Source: a virus
Direction: 5' to 3' (one strand)
Length of the DNA: 20,255 nucleotides
IMG/VR virus record: IMGVR_UViG_3300005600_000088
Location: 1 to 20,255 of that record
Shown: piece by piece, positions 8,461-14,187 of the stretch
Position numbering within the stretch: position 1 is the first letter of the stretch
How the letters are laid out: every line of letters begins with the position of its first letter
Notes under the pieces: model-generated
Seen by the model: the letters and a program-made list of their open reading frames with translations, nothing else
Told to the model about the DNA's origin: nothing
The model's database searches: none
Position numbers and translations under genes: made by a program

Positions 8461-9146
8461 TGTTTATGGTCAACCAGCATGTTGGATTTGGGGCTGGCTC
8501 TGCGGCAGAACCGACAAGCGTGGCATTCCTTGGAAGCGCCGTCGCTACGGCAAATGCGTCATCACACACATTCTCCAGCAAGACGTTTGGGGTTGTGTCC
8601 GCATCAAGGGTTATCGCGGTTGCAATTTCAAGTTCGGGCGGAACCTCAAACGCAACAATTTCAAGCGTGACCATCGGAGGTGTTTCAGCCACGCGGCGCG
8701 TCGGCGGTTCTCCTCAAACCGGCGGTCTTGTCATTGAAATTTGGTCTGCGTCAGTTCCGACCGGCACGTCCGGGGATATCGTGGTGACGCATTCCGGTAC
8801 TAAAGATCATTGCGGGATCGGCTGGTGGCGTCTGACTTCGGTCGGGAGTGTTTCTGGTACCGATGCGACGGTTGGAAGCGATACCAGCCCATACACCGCA
8901 ACCATCGACGTTACTGCTGGCGGCGTTGTTCTGGCGATGGCGTCGGGCAACTCGGCAGCGACATTCTCATGGACCGGTGGAAGCATCTCCGAGGATTACG
9001 ACGAAACGATTGAAGGCAACTATACGCAATCGGGGGCGTCGGAACTCGTTGGCGCGGCTGATACCGGCGTGACGTACACCGCAACGGCAAGTGCTGACAC
9101 GGGCGCTGATGACGGCATTGTAGCCGTCTGTTTCGATGCAGCATAG
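8460..9146 (+). CDS. Beta-rich adhesin-like phage protein
   Basis: This 228-residue protein starts at an ATG overlapping the fibre stop by one base (TGATG); the second Met at residue 3 is an equally possible start. It opens with MVNQHVGFGAG and continues as Ser/Thr/Gly/Ala-rich strands (HTFSSKTFGVVSASRVIAVA, SSVTIGGVSATRR, GDIVVTHSG, GGVVLAMASGN, GIVAVCFDAA), a composition usual in beta-sandwich virion proteins. No catalytic motif is seen. Its place directly after the fibre gene and the shared lower G+C (31 of 60 bases at 8581-8640) suggest a fibre-tip or accessory receptor-binding protein moved together with the fibre tip. I do not recognise a named family. Confidence 0.6.
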   Translation: MFMVNQHVGFGAGSAAEPTSVAFLGSAVATANASSHTFSSKTFGVVSASRVIAVAISSSGGTSNATISSVTIGGVSATRRVGGSPQTGGLVIEIWSASVPTGTSGDIVVTHSGTKDHCGIGWWRLTSVGSVSGTDATVGSDTSPYTATIDVTAGGVVLAMASGNSAATFSWTGGSISEDYDETIEGNYTQSGASELVGAADTGVTYTATASADTGADDGIVAVCFDAA

Positions 9147-9155
9147 AGGACAAAA

Positions 9156-9725
9156 ATGATAAACTGGTACATTAAGGTTGATGGTCAGGGGAGCGCGTCA
9201 ACGCATGTTGTGGCGGATGCCCTTAAAAACCCGCTGACCTCTGCATCCGGCGATAAAGTCTGGTATAAGCCCGCGACACTGACCAAACCGACACCCGGCG
9301 ATGGCGAAAGGCTGTCCGGTCCCGTTTACGACATAGAAGCGGGAACGATCACCTATTCAACCGAGCCTGCCCCGGTGACGCAGGGAATGGTGCAGGCCGA
9401 ATGTGCCCGCCGTCTCGCTGCCGGGTTTGACTACGATTTCGCGGACGGGCGCGGCGTCCACACCATCGGCACCACTGAGAAAGATATGGACGGCTGGCGC
9501 GAGGTTACGGACCTTGCCAATGCTCGAATTGCAACCAGCGATACGACGGCAATCACGATTGCGACGGACACCGGAACTTGCCAGGTCACGCCTACAGAGT
9601 GGCAAGCGGTTCTCAAGGCGGCGGCGGCATTCCGCCAACCGATATGGGGGTATTCCTTCGCGCTACAGGCACAAGACCCGATCCCGAGCGATTACACCGA
9701 CGACAGCCATTGGACGAGCGAATGA
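9156..9725 (+). CDS. DUF4376-like fibre accessory / assembly protein
   Basis: This 189-residue protein has a GAGGA ribosome site at 9146-9150. The N-terminal half (INWYIKVDGQG, then YDIEAGTITYS) is beta-rich. The C-terminal half (KDMDGWREVTDLANARIA, TDTGTCQVTPTEWQAVLKAA, FRQPIWGYSFALQ) follows the pattern of DUF4376 domains, found in small proteins beside phage tail fibre genes and often annotated as fibre assembly proteins or chaperones. The position as last gene of the fibre group fits. Whether it stays in the particle is not visible. Confidence 0.65.
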   Translation: MINWYIKVDGQGSASTHVVADALKNPLTSASGDKVWYKPATLTKPTPGDGERLSGPVYDIEAGTITYSTEPAPVTQGMVQAECARRLAAGFDYDFADGRGVHTIGTTEKDMDGWREVTDLANARIATSDTTAITIATDTGTCQVTPTEWQAVLKAAAAFRQPIWGYSFALQAQDPIPSDYTDDSHWTSE

Positions 9726-9731
9726 CGAAGC

Positions 9732-9766
9732 GGCCCGACCGACTGCAGCCACAGACCGGCCGGGCC
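9732..9766 (+). other. GC-rich imperfect hairpin in the gap after the tail genes
   Basis: Ten bases at 9732-9741 (ggcccgaccg) pair with 9757-9766 (cggccgggcc) except for one A-C mismatch, around a 15-base loop. The word ccacagacc occurs at 9749-9757 and 9771-9779. No T run follows. It may slow or end transcription between the tail and the next genes. Confidence 0.35.
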
Positions 9767-9783
9767 TAGACCACAGACCCTAC

Positions 9784-9790
9784 AAGGAGG
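9784..9790 (+). promoter_or_regulatory. Strong ribosome site AAGGAGG
   Basis: A full AAGGAGG lies 10 bases before the ATG at 9801, which opens a frame of only 16 codons. The following gene at 9855 has no comparable site of its own, so this site probably serves it through re-initiation. Confidence 0.55.
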
Positions 9791-9800
9791 GACCGAGGCC

Positions 9801-9851
9801 ATGAAGGAAAGTATGAAAGCCGAATGCGGCAATGTCGAGGCGGGGGTCTGA
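9801..9851 (+). CDS. Possible 16-residue leader peptide
   Basis: A frame of 16 codons plus TGA follows the strongest ribosome site in this area. It ends 3 bases before the ATG of the membrane-protein gene at 9855. The peptide is hydrophilic (MKESMKAECGNVEAGV) and has no known motif. It could be a real small protein, or a leader whose translation opens or feeds the next start. It could also be chance. Confidence 0.3.
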   Translation: MKESMKAECGNVEAGV

Positions 9852-9854
9852 GCG

Positions 9855-10184
9855 ATGCTGGAAGACCTGACGTTCACGTTCAAGGACTTGGTTTCCTTCG
9901 GCAGCATGCTCGTTGCGGGCGGCGTCCTGCTTTTCGGGGTCGCCAAGTGGCTGATATCGCGACAGGACCGAAGGGACGAAAAGATAGACGAGGAGTTTGA
10001 CAGGGTTCGGAAGACAACGGCGCGCGCCCATCAGCGTCTTGATGAGCTGCCCACCACGTACATCCAGCGCCAGGAGGTAATGGAGCATTTCAAGCGGCTG
10101 GAAGGGGCGCAGACCGATATGCGTCAGGAGATGAACCAGCGACTCGACCGGATCATTCAGATGATGAGCGGAAAAAAGGATTAG
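9855..10184 (+). CDS. Small membrane protein with coiled coil, possibly lysis-related
   Basis: This 109-residue protein has one membrane segment (about residues 12-34, FGSMLVAGGVLLFGVAKWLI in part) followed by a long charged helix (38-104) with heptad-like spacing (VRKTTARAHQRLDEL, VMEHFKRLEGAQTDMRQEM). One membrane segment with a cytoplasmic or periplasmic coiled coil is seen in XhlA-type holin partners and in several unassigned phage lysis-region proteins. No endolysin is present in the window to support this. It could instead be an inner-membrane protein needed for DNA entry. Start choice is the ATG after the 16-codon ORF; the nearest upstream bases (ggcgggggtc) make only a weak ribosome site. 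Confidence 0.55.
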   Translation: MLEDLTFTFKDLVSFGSMLVAGGVLLFGVAKWLISRQDRRDEKIDEEFDRVRKTTARAHQRLDELPTTYIQRQEVMEHFKRLEGAQTDMRQEMNQRLDRIIQMMSGKKD

Positions 10185-10187
10185 GCC

Positions 10188-10694
10188 ATGGCATACAACG
10201 CAACGACCGGCAAATGGGACGAGGAAGACGCCACCGTATCAACGCGCGTCACCGGACTCATGTCCAAGAACAGCCCGTTCATGCAGCAAGCCAAGACTCA
10301 GGCAACAAAGGCGTCGAACCGGCGCGGGCTGATGAACTCCAGTATGGCGGTAACGGCGGGGCTGGACTCCGGCTACCGGGCTGCGGTGCCGATCGCCTCG
10401 CAGGACGCCTCGCAGGCGCACCAGCGCAACATGCAGGAACGCGACATCGCCAATCAGACCAACATTGCGGGCATGAACATCGCCGCGCACGATCGCGAGA
10501 AATCGGCCTCGATGGCGACCGCGTTGGAAAACAGCTATGCCGAAATGTTCCGCACCATCGGGCAGCAGCATGAGCTGCCTTCCGATGTTCGCGACAAGTA
10601 TTTGGCCCATATCGGCGCCATCAGGGACAGCAATATGAACCTGGTGTCTCAGATGTATGGCATCCAGCTCACATGGGATTCTCCGGAGATATAG
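10188..10694 (+). CDS. Probable internal virion / ejection protein
   Basis: This 168-residue helical protein starts 4 bases after the previous stop. It contains the phrase NRRGLMNSSMAVTAGLDSGYRAAVPIASQDA (in parts, about residues 45-76), which I recognise from small virion-internal proteins of podovirus-like phages, often encoded with other ejected proteins and a polyvalent protein. The centre is rich in Gln, Asn and Ala (HQRNMQERDIANQTNIAGMN); the C-terminal part is amphipathic (LENSYAEMFRTIGQQHELP). The exact function is unknown. Such proteins are thought to leave with the DNA and to help it cross the cell envelope. Confidence 0.6.
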   Translation: MAYNATTGKWDEEDATVSTRVTGLMSKNSPFMQQAKTQATKASNRRGLMNSSMAVTAGLDSGYRAAVPIASQDASQAHQRNMQERDIANQTNIAGMNIAAHDREKSASMATALENSYAEMFRTIGQQHELPSDVRDKYLAHIGAIRDSNMNLVSQMYGIQLTWDSPEI

Positions 10695-10695
10695 C

Positions 10696-11196
10696 ATGAG
10701 CCTGAATAAAATTCGCGAGCATCTCGAATATCTGCCGGACACGGGCCTATTTGTGTGCCGAAAGCAATACTCAAACAAGGTGCCGGTGGGAGCCGTCGCC
10801 GGAAGCGTCAACGCGCGAGGATATATCGATATTAGGTTTATGAATGTGCGCTACTACGGGCATCGACTGGCGTGGTGGTGGGTTCATGGCAAAATGCCAG
10901 AGTCCGAGGTCGACCACATCGACGGCAATCCGAGCAACAACGCGATATCCAACCTTCGCCCTGCCAAGCGAGGGAGCAACGTCGCGAACGCGCCGCGCCG
11001 AAAAGCGAGCGGGTTCAAGGGCGTCTATCGTGACAGACGCACAGGCCGGTGGGCAGCCAAGGTTAGGGCCAACTACAAGCAGTTTCATCTTGGCGTATTC
11101 GACAACGAAAAGGATGCAGCGCGCGCCTACGATGCGGCGGCAATCAGGCACTTCGGAGAGTTTGCGCGCCTCAACTTCCCAAGGAGGGCGCTATGA
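10696..11196 (+). CDS. HNH homing endonuclease with AP2 DNA-binding domain
   Basis: I choose the ATG at 10696, one base after the previous stop; the frame is open to an earlier ATG at 10657, but that would overlap the upstream gene. The 166 residues have an N-terminal NUMOD/HNH-associated part, RLAWWWVHG (57-65), the HNH core DHIDGNPSNNAISNLR (73-88) with the H74, N82 and N86 positions typical of the HNH_3 group, and an AP2 domain (about 105-160: GFKGVYRDRRTGRWAAKV, then LGVFDNEKDAARAYDAAA and LNFP). Such free-standing enzymes cut phage DNA that lacks them and thereby spread. G+C is about 50% in its first lines (30 of 60 bases at 10681-10740 and 10801-10860), well below its neighbours, in agreement with recent arrival. 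Confidence 0.9.
   Translation: MSLNKIREHLEYLPDTGLFVCRKQYSNKVPVGAVAGSVNARGYIDIRFMNVRYYGHRLAWWWVHGKMPESEVDHIDGNPSNNAISNLRPAKRGSNVANAPRRKASGFKGVYRDRRTGRWAAKVRANYKQFHLGVFDNEKDAARAYDAAAIRHFGEFARLNFPRRAL
11181..11187 (+). promoter_or_regulatory. Ribosome site AAGGAGG of the acetyltransferase gene, inside the HNH gene
   Basis: AAGGAGG lies 5 bases before the ATG at 11193 and codes for the last residues of the HNH protein. The inserted endonuclease gene therefore supplies, or has preserved, the translation signal of the next gene. Confidence 0.65.
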
Positions 11197-11723
11197 CCGT
11201 CCGCACCGCCAAATTTACCGATATCCCGGCCATCCTTTCGATGCTCGAAGAGATGTATGAAAAGAGCGTCTACAAGGGCCGCGACGAGATCGAGCCGCGC
11301 GAGGCCAGGCGGCTGATCACCACCAGCCTTCAGCGCCACGGGCAAATGGGGCCGGGCGGGGCGTGTGTCTTTGTCTGCGGGCCGGAAGGTGCGGCGAACG
11401 GCTTTATCATCGGCATCCTCGACAGGATTTACCACATCGGCAAAAAGCTGATGGCGACGGACCTGTATTGGTACGCGAGCGACGATGCGTCCAGAAAGGA
11501 CGCTATCGCGCTGTTCGACACATACTGCGTGTGGGCGGATACGAACCCGCGGGTGCTGGAAATCAAGCCGGGCGCAACGGACGCCGTCGGTGATTACCGG
11601 CGCACAGAGATCATATTCAAGCGCAAGGGATTCAGGCAATGCGGGTCCATATGGGTGCGCGATGCAAAGGGCGCGGATGAATCTGGGAATATCCGGAAAG
11701 GAGCTGGGCAATGTCAGGTGTAG
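11193..11723 (+). CDS. GNAT-like N-acetyltransferase of phage type
   Basis: This 176-residue protein shows the start of the GNAT fold (TVRTAKFTDIPAILSMLEEM), a central beta part (ACVFVCGPEGAANGFIIGIL), a strand typical of the core (ATDLYWYASDDASRKDAIAL, 88-107) and the end motif (IIFKRKGFRQCGSIWVR, 140-156). The acetyl-CoA-binding loop, normally R/Q-x-x-G-x-G/A, here reads close to SRKDA and lacks the glycines; relatives in phages often show the same loss. The substrate is unknown; virion or host proteins are both possible. It overlaps the HNH stop by ATGA and the next gene by 13 bases. Genes of this type recur among structural genes of N4/SU10-like phages. Confidence 0.75.
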   Translation: MTVRTAKFTDIPAILSMLEEMYEKSVYKGRDEIEPREARRLITTSLQRHGQMGPGGACVFVCGPEGAANGFIIGILDRIYHIGKKLMATDLYWYASDDASRKDAIALFDTYCVWADTNPRVLEIKPGATDAVGDYRRTEIIFKRKGFRQCGSIWVRDAKGADESGNIRKGAGQCQV

Positions 11724-12718
11724 TCAAGAGTGTCGGAAAAGTTTTCCGCAAGGTCGCGAAAGTCGCCAAGAAGTTTCTCCCCGTTGCACTGGCGGCGGGT
11801 GCAGTCATCTTCACGGCAGGTGCGGCATTGGGTGTGGCGGGGACTGCCGGCGGCTGGGGGTCCGCCGTTTCCGGCATGGTCTCGCAGATGGGCGGGACAG
11901 GGGTTCTTGGAAACGTCTTGACGGGGGCCATTACGCAGGCGGGCTACGGCGCCGCCGCGGGCGGGGCATTGTCCCTGATCACCGGCGGCGACGTGATGAA
12001 GGGCTTGCAGGGTGGCGCTCTGACAGGCGCGATCACTGGCGGCGTCATGGGTGGGCTTGGTCTGCAGACCGACCCGTTCAAGGGAATCGGGGAATCCGAC
12101 GCCATTACCGGATCCGTCGGCACGGAGACGCTGGGCGGCGGGCCGGTCGGGACCGACACGCTCGGTAGTGCCGCGCCGACGTCGGCGGCATCCGGAATGC
12201 CGGACATTGCCGGCGGGCAGACTGTCGGCATTCACCCGGTCGACCAGCTTCAGAACGTGCCGGCGACGGGCGCGGCGCCGACCATGCCGGCAGCGGTAAA
12301 TGTCGGTGTTCCCGGCGTCGACAAGATTCCGGGCGCAACGACCGGTCTTGGCGCGTCGGCGCCGGCGACAAGCTCACCGGGGTTTCTGGATCAAGGCGGC
12401 TGGTTGGAGCGCAACCAGTCCCTTGCCGGCGGCGTCGTCAAAGGGCTGGGGCAGGGGCTCATGTCCGCCGGCGAAGACAGCGGCGACAATGAAGCCGCGA
12501 TGCGATTGGCCATGGAACGCGACGAGGCGCAGCGTCAGGCGATCAAGGAAAACTACGGCACCGGCGATGTGCCAGGATACCGGAAACTGGCCGCGCCGAC
12601 GGGCAACCCGACGCCGACCCAGCGCTTCGACCCGCAATCGTACAACGGGACATACCAGTACGACCCAAAGACGCAGCGCATCGTATTCGTGCGCAACGAC
12701 CAGCAAGCGACGGCATAG
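11711..12718 (+). CDS. Gly/Ala-rich membrane-active virion protein, putative ejection protein
   Basis: This 335-residue protein begins with a Lys-rich amphipathic helix (VVKSVGKVFRKVAKVAKKF, 4-22), followed by a hydrophobic Ala/Gly run (about 23-45) and further GxxxG-like segments (50-120: for example GALTGAITGGVMGGLG). This resembles membrane-inserting sections of phage ejection proteins. The middle (120-230) is a Gly/Pro/Thr-rich linker. The C-terminal part has a charged helix (NEAAMRLAMERDEAQRQAIKEN) and an aromatic tail (RFDPQSYNGTYQYDP). The start ATG is inside the end of the acetyltransferase gene, after GGAAAGGAG at about 11695. It probably sits in the head and inserts into the host membrane at infection. 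This is inferred from composition and position. Confidence 0.6.
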   Translation: MSGVVKSVGKVFRKVAKVAKKFLPVALAAGAVIFTAGAALGVAGTAGGWGSAVSGMVSQMGGTGVLGNVLTGAITQAGYGAAAGGALSLITGGDVMKGLQGGALTGAITGGVMGGLGLQTDPFKGIGESDAITGSVGTETLGGGPVGTDTLGSAAPTSAASGMPDIAGGQTVGIHPVDQLQNVPATGAAPTMPAAVNVGVPGVDKIPGATTGLGASAPATSSPGFLDQGGWLERNQSLAGGVVKGLGQGLMSAGEDSGDNEAAMRLAMERDEAQRQAIKENYGTGDVPGYRKLAAPTGNPTPTQRFDPQSYNGTYQYDPKTQRIVFVRNDQQATA

Positions 12719-12727
12719 GAGGATATC

Positions 12728-13369
12728 ATGGCCGGACTAGGCGGACCCAATACGATGCAGAACACGCCGATGCGTTCCGACGGCATGGCGTCCGGCGCAC
12801 CTGTGCCACAAGGCCAGGTGCCGGAAGTGCAGGCGGGTGGAGGCCCGGAAGGCCAGCAGGCGTCGCCCGAGGAGCAGCAGCAGTACGATATGTTCGTCAA
12901 CAACGCCTATCAGATGGTGTACGACGACAAGATACTGCCGGGCATCCTCAAATCCATGCAGGGGAACGGCGACCCAAAGGAAGGGCTGGCCAACACCACG
13001 GCGATGGTCGTGATGCAGGTCGAGGAATCGGCCAAGCAGAACGGCAAGGAAATCGGCCCGGATGTGCTGTTTCACGGCGGCACGGAGATCATGGAATCGC
13101 TGGCCGAAACCGCCGAGGCGGCCGGGATGCACGATTACTCCGAGGAGGAAATGGAAGGCGCGCTGTACCGTGCGCTCGACATCTACCGGGAAATGAAGGG
13201 CGGCGAGATCAATCAGGAGGCCATTCAGCAGGACTTCTCGGCGCTCGTTCAGGCGGACCAGCAGGGCAACCTGACCGACATGCTGCCGCAATTGAAAGGC
13301 ATGAAGGGCAAGCCCGCTGAAGGCGACCCGAAACCGCAACCCGAGGGCCTTGGAAAAGGAATGGGCTGA
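12728..13369 (+). CDS. Phage protein of the internal cluster, function unknown
   Basis: This 213-residue acidic protein has an AGGAGG ribosome site at 12717-12722. The first 60 residues are a Gly/Pro/Gln/Met-rich disordered segment. The core (about 55-200) is helical, with EEQQQYDMFVNNAYQMVYDD, ANTTAMVVMQVEESAKQNG, LFHGGTEIMESLAETAEAAG and EEEMEGALYRALDIYREM, followed by a disordered Pro/Gly tail. I recognise this build from small proteins next to polyvalent-protein genes in phages, but no function is known. Its stop overlaps the next start by one base (TGATG). A virion-internal location is likely. Confidence 0.55.
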   Translation: MAGLGGPNTMQNTPMRSDGMASGAPVPQGQVPEVQAGGGPEGQQASPEEQQQYDMFVNNAYQMVYDDKILPGILKSMQGNGDPKEGLANTTAMVVMQVEESAKQNGKEIGPDVLFHGGTEIMESLAETAEAAGMHDYSEEEMEGALYRALDIYREMKGGEINQEAIQQDFSALVQADQQGNLTDMLPQLKGMKGKPAEGDPKPQPEGLGKGMG

Positions 13370-14187
13370 TGGCCGATAACGCACTTCTCAAGGGACTCGG
13401 CGGCATCATGGTCGGTGTCGGCGAGGGCCTGCAGCAGCAGGGCAAGGAAAAGCGCGCCCTTGCATTGGAAGCGCTGCGCCAGAACCGGCTTGATCAGCGC
13501 GCGGGCGCTGACCGGGATTTCCGGGCCAGCGAGGCGCAGAAGTCACGCGATGCCTCGGCGAGCATGGTCAAGGACACATTCACCGGCGCGGACGGTAAAT
13601 CCTACATGCTCACGGCAGGTGGCAAGGTAGAGGGACTCGGCGTGAGCATGGGCGAAGACAACAAGAATGAACCGGCGAACGTCCGCGAGGCCAAGTGGCT
13701 GGTCAAGAACGGCGTCGCGCCCGATCTCAACAAGGCATATGAAATGGTCCGCACGCGCAAGACGGTGGACCCGACCTCGATGCGCCAGAAGGCGCTTTCG
13801 TGGGTGGCGGCACAGAAAGACCGCTACGGGCGCCCGAAATACAGCGAACCGGAAGCACAGGCCGCCGCGGTATCCGCTTACGAAAAGTGGGCGACAGGGG
13901 ACAGCGAGGGGGCCGTGATGGCGCTTAAATCGCTTGAACCGAAAGACGAGAAGAAAGACGAAACCGCATGGTATGAAAGCCTGTGGTCGAGTATCGGTTT
14001 TGGCGGCGATGGCAAGGACAGCACCTCCGTATCCATGCCAATGCCGGAAAGCCCGAAAGAGGCACAGGGTGGCGACATGCCGCCCGCTCCCCGCGCCAAA
14101 GACGCGCGTGAGGTCGGCAAGGTCTATCTCGCCCCCGATGGCCGCAAGATCAAGTGGATGGGCAACGGCTGGCAGCTGGTGCAGTAA
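13369..14187 (+). CDS. Phage protein of the internal cluster, helical, function unknown
   Basis: This 272-residue protein starts with GLGGIMVGVGEGLQQQGKEK, a short Gly-rich helix followed by a long charged helix (RALALEALRQNRLDQRAGAD). A beta hairpin follows (GADGKSYMLTAGGKVEGLGV), then a helical block (PTSMRQKALSWVAAQKDRYG, EAQAAAVSAYEKWATGD), a disordered Pro/Asp segment, and a small C-terminal beta end (GKVYLAPDGRKIKWMGNGW). No enzymatic motif is seen. Its coupling by one-base overlaps to the genes on both sides suggests it is made in fixed ratio to the polyvalent protein and may be packaged with it. Confidence 0.55.
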   Translation: MADNALLKGLGGIMVGVGEGLQQQGKEKRALALEALRQNRLDQRAGADRDFRASEAQKSRDASASMVKDTFTGADGKSYMLTAGGKVEGLGVSMGEDNKNEPANVREAKWLVKNGVAPDLNKAYEMVRTRKTVDPTSMRQKALSWVAAQKDRYGRPKYSEPEAQAAAVSAYEKWATGDSEGAVMALKSLEPKDEKKDETAWYESLWSSIGFGGDGKDSTSVSMPMPESPKEAQGGDMPPAPRAKDAREVGKVYLAPDGRKIKWMGNGWQLVQ

